Below are positions 27,547 through 35,938 of a DNA stretch of 64,000 bases, piece by piece. The first letter of the stretch is position 1. Each line of letters starts with the position of its first letter. The notes below the pieces were generated by a model. It was given only the letters and a program-made list of their open reading frames with translations. It did no database searches and had not been told where the DNA came from. The stretch is from Chondromyces crocatus (lineage in GTDB: Bacteria > Myxococcota_A > Polyangia > Polyangiales > Polyangiaceae). The position numbers were made by a program, and so were the translations under genes. The DNA is taken from assembly GCF_001189295.1 (NCBI RefSeq), contig NZ_CP012159.1:5162525-5226524 (forward strand). Direction: 5' to 3'.

Positions 27547-28292
27547 CACCCCCACCTCCAGGCATCGACCGCGCGCACCGTGATGAACAAGGGAAGCGCG
27601 ATGAGCGTCGCATCGAACGTGAGACGACGCAGGTCGACGATCCCCCTAGAAAAGTCATTCATCTGAGTCCACACCGAGAGGTACGCGCACAGATCGTGGA
27701 CCGGGCCGCTGGGGACGATGAACTCCCCGATCCCGAGCATGAACAGCGCAACCAGTGTCATGGTGCTGAGCCCCGCGGCGAGCACCTGGCTGCTCGACAT
27801 GGCAGAGGTCATCGTGCCGATCGCGAGATAGCCTCCGCCCACCAGGATGAGCCCCAGGTACGAGGCCCCCACCACACGCCAATCGACCTCGCCCGTCTGC
27901 TGGATGAGCACCAGGTAGAGCAGCGTTGGCGCCCACATGACGATGTACGTCACCAGGGCCGCGAGGTACTTGGCGAGCACGACGCCGGTCGTCCCCACCG
28001 GAGCCGTGAGCAGCGCCTCGATGGTCCCGCTCCGTCGCTCCTCGGCGAAGAGCCGCATAGTGAGCAGCGGACAGATGAAGAGGAGTGGCAGGTAAAGAAA
28101 GATCGTCTGTCCGAAGAAGCTCTGCACTGGCCCACCATCGGCTGCGAGATCGGCCTGGTTGGCGAAGTGAGTGACGATCAGGAAGAAATGCAGGCCTTGT
28201 ACGACCAGGAAGGCCGTGAGCAGCACCCAGGCCAGGGGCGTGACGAAGAGCGAGAACAGCTCTCGCTTGAAGATGGGCCAGAAGCCTCTCAT
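27546..28292 (-). CDS. ABC-2 type transporter permease, GldF-like
   Basis: The 248-residue product is an ABC-2 type permease with six membrane segments, for example PLAWVLLTAFLVVQGLHFFL, TIFLYLPLLFICPLLTMRLF and YLAALVTYIVMWAPTLLYLV. The cytoplasmic motif EERRSGTIEALLTAPV between the second and third segments is characteristic of this family, which exports lipids, polysaccharides or proteins. It is encoded between the ATPase and the GldG-like gene with overlaps on both sides (ATGA before it, TGATG after it), so the complex is likely assembled co-translationally. GGGGAAG precedes the start. Confidence 0.9.
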   Translation of the reverse strand: MRGFWPIFKRELFSLFVTPLAWVLLTAFLVVQGLHFFLIVTHFANQADLAADGGPVQSFFGQTIFLYLPLLFICPLLTMRLFAEERRSGTIEALLTAPVGTTGVVLAKYLAALVTYIVMWAPTLLYLVLIQQTGEVDWRVVGASYLGLILVGGGYLAIGTMTSAMSSSQVLAAGLSTMTLVALFMLGIGEFIVPSGPVHDLCAYLSVWTQMNDFSRGIVDLRRLTFDATLIALPLFITVRAVDAWRWG

Positions 28293-29329
28293 CGCTTCCC
28301 CTTTTTGCTCTTCCGGGGAGGCGTCGGCGTCCCAGGCACGCTCCCCGTGGACGCGCCTGGCTCGTGCGGGAGCGCTGCGTGAGTAGATTCGCCTCGTGTC
28401 AGCTCGGAGAAGACCTGCTCGAGCGACTCCGCACGATGGGAGATGGAGCGGATGCCGATGTCGGCTCCCACGAGTGCGCGCACCACGGCTTCGGTGACCT
28501 CACCCGCATCCACCTCTTGATCGAGCTCGACCTCGACACTCCCGGTGGCGTCGTCGCTGAATGCTGACGGCGTGAGCACGGTACGCACGCCCGTGACGGC
28601 GCGCGCTGCTGCAACCGCTCGCTCCGTGTCACCCCTGACGGCGAGGCACACGGCGGGTGGGCGACGCATCGCACGGATCTCGTCGATGGTCCCCTCGGCC
28701 ACCAGACGTCCCCGGGAGATGACGATCGCGCGGGAACAGGTCGCTTCGACTTCCGAAAGGATATGCGTCGACAGCAGCACGGTGCGGTCGTCACCCAAGC
28801 GCCGGATCAGCGCGCGAACCTCGCGGATCTGGTTCGGATCGAGCCCTGCGGTGGGCTCGTCCAGGATGAGCAGGGGAGGGTCGCTCACGAGCGCATCTGC
28901 AAGGCCGACGCGCTGACGATACCCCTTGGAGAGGTGGCCGATCGGGGTGCTTGCGACGTGCTCGACGCCTGCGTCCCGCATCGCCCGTTCCACTGCACTG
29001 CGGCGAGCGGCACGCGGCACCAGCTTCAGCTCGGCGCGGAACGTGAGATACTCGGAGACGCGCATCTCCGGGTACAGCGGTGAGGTCTCGGGCATGTAGC
29101 CGAGCGCCGCTCGCGCTTTCAGTGGATCGTCGACGAGATCGTGCCCCGCGACGCTGACCCGCCCGCTCGTCGCACCCAGGAAGCCTGCGAGGATGCGCAG
29201 GGTGGTGCTCTTGCCGGCACCATTGGGGCCAAGGAATCCTACAATCTCACCCCGGTCGACCTTGAAGCTGATGTCGTCGACCGCCAGGTGGGTGCCGTAC
29301 CGTTTGGAGAGGTGCTCGACCTCGATCAT
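28289..29329 (-). CDS. ABC transporter ATP-binding protein, GldA-like
   Basis: The 346-residue product carries all ABC ATPase motifs: Walker A GPNGAGKST at residues 34-42, the signature LSKGYRQRVGLADAL, Walker B LLILDEPTAGLDP and the switch STHILSEVEATC. After the nucleotide-binding domain a C-terminal DUF4162-like regulatory domain covers about residues 225-310, followed by a Thr/Pro/Lys-rich tail. It powers the permease encoded directly downstream (4-bp overlap). The ATG at 29329 is chosen because the conserved IEVEHLSKRYG starts there. The open frame continues 40 codons upstream with a sequence unlike the family, and no strong ribosome binding site is seen for either. Confidence 0.92.
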   Translation of the reverse strand: MIEVEHLSKRYGTHLAVDDISFKVDRGEIVGFLGPNGAGKSTTLRILAGFLGATSGRVSVAGHDLVDDPLKARAALGYMPETSPLYPEMRVSEYLTFRAELKLVPRAARRSAVERAMRDAGVEHVASTPIGHLSKGYRQRVGLADALVSDPPLLILDEPTAGLDPNQIREVRALIRRLGDDRTVLLSTHILSEVEATCSRAIVISRGRLVAEGTIDEIRAMRRPPAVCLAVRGDTERAVAAARAVTGVRTVLTPSAFSDDATGSVEVELDQEVDAGEVTEAVVRALVGADIGIRSISHRAESLEQVFSELTRGESTHAALPHEPGASTGSVPGTPTPPRKSKKGKR

Positions 29330-29543
29330 GGGTTCCGGGGCCTGGGGCGACGCAGGCTCATCCAGCGAAAGCCCTCTGGCGTTGCGCAACGGCTTAGCGC
29401 ACCCTCCGGAGCAAAGGAAGCGGCCCTCTCGGACACCACCTCCTTCCATCCCCGAGTGTATCGGGGCATAACCCAGCGTTTCCTGGCGTCTAGCCAGGGT
29501 CGGGACTCTCTGATAACCCTCGCCCGGCGTTCGGGCAAAACCG

Positions 29544-30011
29544 ATGGATCAAGCGCTTCTTCGTTCGTATTTCTCCACGATCTACGAGTTGCCGACCGCG
29601 AATGGCCCACTGCGGGCCTCGCTCGACGGCGAGATCGTCCAGGATCAGTCGTTGCTGCCCGAGCTGCTCAACCGGAAGTTCGCCGTGCTCACGGCCTACA
29701 ATCCCCGGTCGATGCTGATCCCCCGGCGCGTCAACGATCAGCGCCACATGGTCCTGCGCGACCTGCTGATCCTCGGCTGCTACCGGGTCGAACCTTGCGT
29801 GGGTTCCGAGGCGGAGCCGGAGGGCGTGTGGCGTGAGCCTGCGTGGCTCGTCCACGGGATGGATCGGGACGAGGCCATCTCGTTTGGCCGTGTGTTCCGG
29901 CAAAACACCGTCGTTTTCGCACAGAATGGCCGGCCAGAGCTGATCATCACCGATCCGACGGCCGATGACATCGGAAGAACTTTTCAAGGGAACTGGCGGG
30001 TTCGCGCCTGA
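29544..30011 (+). CDS. DUF3293 domain protein
   Basis: The 155-residue product matches the DUF3293 family by size and pattern: an N-terminal segment LLRSYFSTIYEL, the conserved FAVLTAYNPRS strand-loop, RDLLILGCYRVEPCVGSEAE, and the C-terminal RVFRQNTVVFAQNGRPELII. The family has no established function; small cytoplasmic proteins of this kind are widespread in proteobacteria. It diverges from the Gld-like ABC cluster across about 215 bases and lies upstream of a lipoprotein gene. No signal peptide is present. Confidence 0.75.
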   Translation: MDQALLRSYFSTIYELPTANGPLRASLDGEIVQDQSLLPELLNRKFAVLTAYNPRSMLIPRRVNDQRHMVLRDLLILGCYRVEPCVGSEAEPEGVWREPAWLVHGMDRDEAISFGRVFRQNTVVFAQNGRPELIITDPTADDIGRTFQGNWRVRA

Positions 30012-30126
30012 CCGCATGCCCTGCGCAGGGCAGGACGGCAGCCTGTCGCGAAATATCGTTTCATCCCGAACCACTTCGCGGCTAAGCGAAGGTGCGCGCG
30101 ATCCATATCCAGGAGAGGACAGCAGA

Positions 30127-30567
30127 ATGCGGGATCAGGTCATCAAGGCGGCGCTCCTCGTCGGGGCCGGGCTCCTCGCCCTCGTGACCGGCTGTGGGCA
30201 GAACAAGATCTCCGAGTGCAATGCCCTCATCGAGGTCATCAACAAAGGCGTTCAGAGCCTCGAGAAGGGCCAGAAGGCCAACCCGGACCCCACCGGTGCT
30301 GCCGACCTGAAGGTGATGGCCGACGCCATGGAGAAAGTGGCGGCGGATGCCGCGGTGGTGAAGCTGACCCTCCCGGAACTGCAGAAGTTCTCGACCGACT
30401 ATCAGGGCATGGCCAGAGAGGTCTCCAAGGCAGCGCGCGACATGGCAGCTGCCGCCGAGGCGAAGGACCCGGACAAGATCAACGTCGCGCAGGCCGCGAT
30501 GGAGAAGGCCGTCAAGCAAGAGGACCCTCTCGTCGACGGCATCAACAAGTTCTGTCAGGCGCCCTGA
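30127..30567 (+). CDS. Small lipoprotein with helical body
   Basis: The 146-residue product has a lipoprotein signal peptide ending in LVTGC, so Cys23 is the predicted lipid-bearing residue. The mature part is helical and charged (CNALIEVINKGVQSLEKGQK; LQKFSTDYQGMAREVSKAAR; AKDPDKINVAQAAMEKAVKQ) and ends with a second cysteine (NKFCQAP). It resembles the small helical lipoproteins that are numerous in myxobacteria, and its function is unknown. The start is well supported by AGGAGAGG at about 30111-30118. The upstream in-frame extension overlaps the DUF3293 gene and was discarded. Confidence 0.8.
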   Translation: MRDQVIKAALLVGAGLLALVTGCGQNKISECNALIEVINKGVQSLEKGQKANPDPTGAADLKVMADAMEKVAADAAVVKLTLPELQKFSTDYQGMAREVSKAARDMAAAAEAKDPDKINVAQAAMEKAVKQEDPLVDGINKFCQAP

Positions 30568-30591
30568 GGCGCGCCGCGCCATCTCTTCCGA

Positions 30592-30623
30592 CGGAGGAGG
30601 CTACGCCAGGAGAGCCTCCTCCG
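30592..30623. terminator. Bidirectional hairpin between convergent genes
   Basis: CGGAGGAGGCT at 30592-30602 pairs perfectly over 11 bp with AGCCTCCTCCG at 30613-30623 around a 10-base loop. It lies between the stops of the lipoprotein (+) and the response regulator (-). No U-tract follows on either strand. Confidence 0.6.
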
Positions 30624-30634
30624 CACGTCGTGCT

Positions 30635-31441
30635 TCAAGCGATGAAACGGTAACCAACGCCGCGTACCGTGATGATGTGTCGCGGTGCGGCGGGGTTCTC
30701 CTCCAGCTTGCTTCGTAGCTGGAGGATGAAATTGTCGATGGTTCGCGTGGTCCCGTGGTGAGCCGGTCCCCAGACGCGCGCCTGGATCTGCTCTCGTGAC
30801 AGCACGCGGCCGGACGACTCGACGAGACAGAGGAGCACGTCGAACTCGGTGGCCGTCAGCTCCACCAGCGTCCCCCCTCGCCGCACTTCCCGCGTGTCGC
30901 GGTTGATCTCCACCTCACCCGAGCGGAGCATCGAGCCGTCCGGCCTGGCGATGGCATCGCGGCGCAACACGGCCTTCACGCGAGCGAGCATCTCGGCGAG
31001 TCCAAACGGCTTGGTGATGTAGTCCTCGGCGCCGAGCTCCAGGCCCATCACCTTGTCCATTTCGGCACCCCGCGCCGACAGCAGGATGACCGGAAGCACA
31101 TGACCTTCGGCGCGGAGGATGCGCAGCAGCTCGAAGCCATTCAGCCGTGGCAACATCAGGTCGAGGATCAGGAGATCGAAGTCATTCGACCGGGCCAGGG
31201 ACAGGCCCTGCTCTCCGTCCTTGGCCACGGTGACCTGGTAGCCCTCGGCCTGCAGGTTCATCTCGAGCCCCATGGCGATGCTGTCGTCGTCTTCGACGAC
31301 GAGGAGCCTACGCGCCGACGCGAGCCTGCGAGCCGTGGTGTCGTTGAAGACGTTCCCTCGCTCGGATCCAGCGATGCGGCGGCTGGGGTTCACGCTTGTC
31401 ACGGCGGCTTCGTCTCCGTCTCCCTGGGTCGGGTGCTTCAT
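30635..31441 (-). CDS. OmpR-family response regulator
   Basis: The 268-residue protein has a receiver domain at about residues 45-160, with the acidic pocket VVEDDDS, phosphoacceptor Asp94 in LILDLMLPRLNG, and conserved Lys in YITKPFG. A winged-helix output domain at about residues 175-266 follows (ATEFDVLLCLVESSGRVLSR, then TRTIDNFILQLRSKLEE). It has an unusual leader of about 45 polar residues before the receiver. The ATG at 31441 overlaps the stop of the kinase gene (ATGA), which supports this start despite the long leader. It acts as a transcription factor for the cognate kinase encoded immediately upstream. Confidence 0.93.
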   Translation of the reverse strand: MKHPTQGDGDEAAVTSVNPSRRIAGSERGNVFNDTTARRLASARRLLVVEDDDSIAMGLEMNLQAEGYQVTVAKDGEQGLSLARSNDFDLLILDLMLPRLNGFELLRILRAEGHVLPVILLSARGAEMDKVMGLELGAEDYITKPFGLAEMLARVKAVLRRDAIARPDGSMLRSGEVEINRDTREVRRGGTLVELTATEFDVLLCLVESSGRVLSREQIQARVWGPAHHGTTRTIDNFILQLRSKLEENPAAPRHIITVRGVGYRFIA

Positions 31442-32397
31442 GCGGGCTGGCTTCCTGTGACGGCCTGGGATCGTGATGAGAGCTTGCTGGGCAAGATCAA
31501 CGTGAAGGTACTGCCCTTCCCCGGTTCGCTGTCGACCGTGATCCTGCCGCGGTGTGCTCTCATCACGTGCCGCACGATCGAGAGCCCGAGGCCAGAACCT
31601 TCTTGCTGCCTCGCGAGGAGGTCGTCGACGCGGTAAAATTTCTCGAAGATTCGCTTGTGTTCGCGGCGTGCGATCCCCTTGCCATTGTCGCGAACCGAGA
31701 TCGATACGCCCTTGGGGATGGCCACCACGTTCACGCCGATCCACCGCGGTGAACCCCCGTACTTGTAGGCGTTCGACAGCAGGTTCACGAGCGAGTCGAC
31801 GATGGCGCTCTTGTCGCACGAGACCTTGGGGATACTGGCGTCGATGGAGATCTCGAGTTCGACGTCCCGTCTCTCGCGCGTGGGCTCGAAGGCCTTGATG
31901 GCCTCGTCGATGATCTCGTGGATATGGTACTCACCCAGCTCGTAGATGCGTCGGCCGCTCTCCATGCGGCCCCAGTCGAGCAGGCGATCGATGAGCTGCT
32001 GGAGCCGAGAGCTCTCCTTCGTCAGCGCCTCGATGCACCTGTCCTCGCTGAGAGGATCCCCCCGCCGCAGCTGCAGGGTCTCGGTGAACATCCGGATCGA
32101 GGTGAGCGGCGTCCTGAGCTCATGCGAGACCTTCGAGACGAAATCGGCCTGAAGCTCGGACAAATTGCGTTCTCGGCGGAGAAACACCCAGACCAGGATC
32201 ACACCGGTCGCCAGCGTCCCGCAGAACGTCAGCACCAGGATCCCCATCAGCAGGTTGTACTGCGCCTCGCCAAGCACGAGGAGGAGGAACCCCACGGCGC
32301 TGAGCAGCACGCCGGGGACGATCACCAGGTAGACGAGCAGCTGGATGATCCGGCGGTAGCCGAGCGTGGTGAGGTCGCGCCGAGGCCTGACCGCCAT
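31438..32397 (-). CDS. Sensor histidine kinase
   Basis: The 319-residue protein has two membrane helices at about residues 19-42 and 50-73 separated by only a few residues, so it has almost no extracytoplasmic sensor and may sense within the membrane. The HisKA dimerisation domain has SHELRTPLTS with phospho-accepting His92. The ATPase domain shows N-box LVNLLSNAYKYG, G1 RDNGKGIARRE, and G2 GSGLGLSIV. It starts 10 bases after the stop of the thymidine phosphorylase gene and overlaps the response regulator gene by 4 bp, so all three may share a transcript. The frame is open further upstream inside the phosphorylase gene, but that part is a shadow. Confidence 0.93.
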   Translation of the reverse strand: MAVRPRRDLTTLGYRRIIQLLVYLVIVPGVLLSAVGFLLLVLGEAQYNLLMGILVLTFCGTLATGVILVWVFLRRERNLSELQADFVSKVSHELRTPLTSIRMFTETLQLRRGDPLSEDRCIEALTKESSRLQQLIDRLLDWGRMESGRRIYELGEYHIHEIIDEAIKAFEPTRERRDVELEISIDASIPKVSCDKSAIVDSLVNLLSNAYKYGGSPRWIGVNVVAIPKGVSISVRDNGKGIARREHKRIFEKFYRVDDLLARQQEGSGLGLSIVRHVMRAHRGRITVDSEPGKGSTFTLILPSKLSSRSQAVTGSQPA

Positions 32398-32407
32398 GTC
32401 CGTGCTC

Positions 32408-33718
32408 TTAGGCGTCGATCCGGTCGATGACCAGAGGAGAATCCGGGGCAGGGGAGGGGCCGAGCTGGAACGCCGCCTTGACCCGCTCCTGGATTCCCTC
32501 TCCGTCCGTCCGGCGACGGGCATGGATGTGGCAGAGCGGCTGCCCGCGCGTGACGCGAGTTCCCATCGGCGCGAGCAGCGTGAGGCCCACCGCTGGATCC
32601 ACCTTCTGATCGGCACGCGTGCGACCGGCACCCAGCGCAACGGCGGAGAGCCCGATCTCGAGCGGATCGATGGCCACCACGTACCCATCCTGCTCGGCCG
32701 TGATCTCGAGCTTCTCGGGCGCCTCGGGGAGGCGGTCCGGGTGGTCGACCACCTTCGGATCCCCGCGCTGCGCTTCGATCATGCGGCGCAGCACCTCGGC
32801 CGCGGCGCCACTGGTGATCGCGCGCTCGAGGTGCGGGCGAGCCTCGGCGGCGGTCGGCGCCACGCCGCCGGCGACCAGCATCTCCTCTCCGAGGGCCAGC
32901 GTGCACGCGACGAGGTCTCTGGGGCCTCGACCATGCAGCACCTCGATGGCCTCTCGCGTCTCCAGCGCGTTGCCGACGGTGTGGCCGAGTGGCGCGTTCA
33001 TGTCGGTGAGCAGCGCCGTGACCCGCTTTCCAGCCAGCGTCCCCACCCGCACCAGTGCCTTCGCGAGCGCCCGCGCATCGGCTTCCGTCTTCATGAATGC
33101 ACCACGCCCGACCTTCACATCGAGGACCAGCGCATCGATCCCCTCGGCTAGCTTCTTCGAGAGAATGCTCGCCACGATGAGAGGGATCGACTCCACCGTG
33201 GCCGTCACATCTCGGAGCGCGTACATCCTGCGATCGGCAGGTGCGATGCGATCGGTCTGACCGATCATGCACGTCCCCACCTCACGGACCGTGCGTGTGA
33301 AAGCCTCGACGTCGAGTCGCACATCGAAGCCAGCGATGGCCTCCAGCTTGTCGAGCGTACCGCCGCTATGGCCGAGGCCCCGCCCGGACACCATGGGCAC
33401 CGGAACACCGCACGCCGCCACGAGAGGAGCGAGGCAGATCGACACCTTGTCGCCGACCCCCCCGGTCGAGTGCTTGTCGACTTTGATCCCGGGGACGCTC
33501 GACAGATCGATGACATCACCCGAGTGGAGCATCGCCCGGGTGAGCGCCACGATTTCGTCCTCCTCCATACCGCGCAGGAAGACCGACATGAGCCACGCGC
33601 TCATCTGGTAGTCGGCGAGATCGCCATCCACATACGCGCGGATGAGCCGGGCAATCTGCTCCTCCTTCAGGCGCCCGCCATCACGCTTGCGGGCAATGAG
33701 TTCGACCAGGGTCTCCAT
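32408..33718 (-). CDS. deoA: Thymidine/pyrimidine-nucleoside phosphorylase
   Basis: This enzyme splits thymidine or other pyrimidine nucleosides with phosphate to give the base and (deoxy)ribose 1-phosphate, a salvage step. The 436-residue protein has the family length and the phosphate-binding KHSTGGVGDKVS. The family signature is SGRGLGHSGGTLDKLE, followed by MYALRDVTATVESIPLIVAS and DVKVGRGAFMK. The C-terminal beta-rich domain ends near residue 420. The ATG at 33718 begins the conserved METLVELIARKRDG and a GTG two codons upstream is possible. No strong ribosome binding site is visible. It is first in a likely transcript with the histidine kinase and response regulator. Thymidine phosphorylase and the broader pyrimidine-nucleoside enzyme cannot be separated here. 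Confidence 0.92.
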   Translation of the reverse strand: METLVELIARKRDGGRLKEEQIARLIRAYVDGDLADYQMSAWLMSVFLRGMEEDEIVALTRAMLHSGDVIDLSSVPGIKVDKHSTGGVGDKVSICLAPLVAACGVPVPMVSGRGLGHSGGTLDKLEAIAGFDVRLDVEAFTRTVREVGTCMIGQTDRIAPADRRMYALRDVTATVESIPLIVASILSKKLAEGIDALVLDVKVGRGAFMKTEADARALAKALVRVGTLAGKRVTALLTDMNAPLGHTVGNALETREAIEVLHGRGPRDLVACTLALGEEMLVAGGVAPTAAEARPHLERAITSGAAAEVLRRMIEAQRGDPKVVDHPDRLPEAPEKLEITAEQDGYVVAIDPLEIGLSAVALGAGRTRADQKVDPAVGLTLLAPMGTRVTRGQPLCHIHARRRTDGEGIQERVKAAFQLGPSPAPDSPLVIDRIDA

Positions 33719-34056
33719 GGGCACGAGAGCTTAGTACACGCAGCCTCCTGCCTGCCGCTGTCCTGGACACCGGGGTGACGATGAGGGACTGAAAGGAAGG
33801 GCTGGAGCACAGACGAAAGGCGACTCACGCCATGGCGCTCGCGCACGTCATCGCACCTCGTTGCTCGATTGCCACGTGGTGTGTTCGGTCCATGGCGCCT
33901 CAGGTGCGACCCGAGTCTCCGCGCGCAACGCCCGGATTGATGACTCGATGCAAGCGCATCTGGCAGAGGTCGTTCTCCCCAGTCGTCACCTGCCGTGTTA
34001 GGCTCCGGCCCATGTCCGCCTTTGGTTCTTAAGAGAAAGAGGAGGAGCCCGTACAG
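33719..34056. other. Divergent intergenic region before the surface-protein block
   Basis: About 340 bases separate deoA (-) from the IgGFc-binding-like gene (+). Short frames here have no protein-like character. The only clear signal is GAGGAGG at about 34040-34046, the ribosome binding site of the downstream gene. Confidence 0.5.
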
Positions 34057-35874
34057 ATGATCCGAAGCAATCCTCGCTCAGTTGTCCATGTGATCCTGGC
34101 AGCGGCCCTCGTCCCGGCGGCGGTCTTCGTCTCATGCACCGACTCTTACCGTAGCGACGTGTCTGGTGAGACCGGCGGTGGGGGCGTTGGCGCTGGCAAC
34201 TCCGGCCCTGGAGGGACAGGCGGAGAAGGCGGAACGCTCTTCGGCGATGGAGGCGTGTGTAACAATACATGCTCCAATGACCTGAAGAAGGTCGTCGACT
34301 GCGAAGGCTCCCTGGTCAAGGAGTGCACCCCGGAGGAGGGGTGCGTCAACGCGGAGTGCGTCCCCGGACCCTGCCAGGCCGCGGTTGCTTCCAAGAGTTC
34401 GTATGGCTGCGAATTCTACGCAGTGAAGACGGCCATCAATGCGCCTGGCGCGTGCTTCGCCGCCTTCGTTGCGAATACCTGGGATCGTCCGGTCAAGATC
34501 TCTGTCGAGCGTAACGGGATCCAGTACAACGCCGCCAACTTTGCCTATATCCCCGTCGTTCAAGGGCAGTCGGTCGATTACGAGCCTTACGACGACGCCG
34601 CCGGACTCGACGTCGGCCAGGTCGCGATCCTGTTCCTGTCGCGTAACAATTCTGGCGGCCCTGTGGCGCCACCTTGCCCGCGTACTCCGGCTGTCTCGGC
34701 GGAGACGGGGGTGAATACGACGGGAATGGGTAACGCCTTCCGCATCGAGACGGATTACCCTGTCGTGGCTTATCAGCTCGTGCCCTTCGGTGGTGGACAG
34801 ACCAACGTGACAGGGGCCTCACTTCTCCTGCCTACGAGCGCCTGGGACACGAACTACATTACGATCAATGGCTTTGCCTCCTCAGAGCCCGAGGTCCAGA
34901 ATGGCAATCCCTCGTTGACCGTCGTAGCTTCGCGGGATGGAACCGAGGTGAACCTACTCCCGGGGGTCAATGTCGTGGGAGGCAATGGCATCCCGGCCAC
35001 GGTGGCTGGAACGATGGCAACTTACTCTCTGGACAAAGGGAGGTTCCTCCAGATCACCCAACCGGAAGAACTCACGGGGAGTCCGATCTCCTCGAATCAT
35101 CCAGTCGGTGTTTGGGGAGCTCACTCCTGCATGATGGTCCCCAACACGGGCGTAGCCGATTGCGATTCATCACAGCAGCAGCTTGCCCCCGTTCGCGCGC
35201 TGGGGAGCGAGTACGCGCCGGCTCCCTATGTGAAACGAGGCGCCAATGATCCTCCCTTCTATCGGCTCATCGGTGCAGTCGATGGAACACAGTTGACCTG
35301 GACTCCGAGTGCCCCTCCAGGCGCTCCGACCTCCCTCAGCTTGGGCCAGGTAGCTCAGTTCTCTGCGCCCGACGCCTTCGTTGTTCGCAGCCAGGACAGC
35401 AGCCATCCATTCTATGCCGGTCAATACATGACAGGCGGTGCACAGTTTGCTGGTTCGACGGCCGGCATCGGCGACCCCGAGTGGGTCACGGTGATCCCTC
35501 CTTCCCAGTTCATGGACTATTACGCCTTCTTCACGGATGCGACGTACCCCGAGACCAGCATCGTGGTCGTCCGGACACGATCGAAGGTGGATGGCTCTTT
35601 CGCTGATGTGACCCTGGACTGCACCGGCCCTCTGACGGGGTGGCAGCCTTTTGGAGACTACGAGTACACCCAGGTTCGTCTAGTCACGGGTAACTTCCAG
35701 AGCGTCGACGGCTGCATGAATGGGCGTCACGAAATGTCCAGTACGCTGCCGTTTGGCGTGACCGTCTGGGGGTGGGGGACGACTTCGACGACCTCTCTCG
35801 TGTCCTATGCCTACCCCGCTGGGGCTGGGTTCCAGCCCATCAACGAGGTCGAGATTCCGACGGCGCCTCAGTGA
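34057..35874 (+). CDS. IgGFc-binding-protein-like surface lipoprotein
   Basis: The 605-residue product has a lipoprotein signal peptide ending in VFVSC (Cys27) and a Gly-rich spacer (GGGGVGAGNSGPGGTGGEGG). A short Cys-rich module follows at about residues 68-115, with cysteines in CNNTC, CEGSLVKEC, CVNAEC and CQAA. From about residue 120 to the end it matches the IgGFc-binding N-terminal domain pattern found in FCGBP-like bacterial surface proteins (YGCEFYAVKT; VVAYQLVPFGG; SLLLPTSAWDTNYITI; HPVGVWGAHSC; GDPEWVTVIPPSQFMDYYAF). The domain is thought to be adhesive, but bacterial functions are not established. GAGGAGG supports the start. It is the first of a run of secreted proteins. Confidence 0.82.
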   Translation: MIRSNPRSVVHVILAAALVPAAVFVSCTDSYRSDVSGETGGGGVGAGNSGPGGTGGEGGTLFGDGGVCNNTCSNDLKKVVDCEGSLVKECTPEEGCVNAECVPGPCQAAVASKSSYGCEFYAVKTAINAPGACFAAFVANTWDRPVKISVERNGIQYNAANFAYIPVVQGQSVDYEPYDDAAGLDVGQVAILFLSRNNSGGPVAPPCPRTPAVSAETGVNTTGMGNAFRIETDYPVVAYQLVPFGGGQTNVTGASLLLPTSAWDTNYITINGFASSEPEVQNGNPSLTVVASRDGTEVNLLPGVNVVGGNGIPATVAGTMATYSLDKGRFLQITQPEELTGSPISSNHPVGVWGAHSCMMVPNTGVADCDSSQQQLAPVRALGSEYAPAPYVKRGANDPPFYRLIGAVDGTQLTWTPSAPPGAPTSLSLGQVAQFSAPDAFVVRSQDSSHPFYAGQYMTGGAQFAGSTAGIGDPEWVTVIPPSQFMDYYAFFTDATYPETSIVVVRTRSKVDGSFADVTLDCTGPLTGWQPFGDYEYTQVRLVTGNFQSVDGCMNGRHEMSSTLPFGVTVWGWGTTSTTSLVSYAYPAGAGFQPINEVEIPTAPQ

Positions 35875-35891
35875 AGTGACGATGCGAATGC

Positions 35892-35928
35892 CTTGTGGGG
35901 CTTGGTCGACCGACGCAGGCCCCACAAG
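35892..35928. terminator. Bidirectional hairpin between convergent genes
   Basis: CTTGTGGGGC at 35892-35901 pairs perfectly with GCCCCACAAG at 35919-35928. The 17-base loop contains the palindrome GGTCGACC. It lies between the convergent stops at 35874 and 35939, and no U-tract is present. Confidence 0.6.
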
Positions 35929-35938
35929 CGCAACGTCG

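Noticed and set aside
31442-31819. Upstream extension of the response regulator
   Set aside because: It lies within the kinase gene and is out of keeping with the ATGA overlap and the family length.
33832-34032. Small plus-strand frame of 66 codons before the IgGFc-binding-like gene
   Set aside because: No ribosome binding site and no recognisable fold; it fits chance in this GC-rich DNA.
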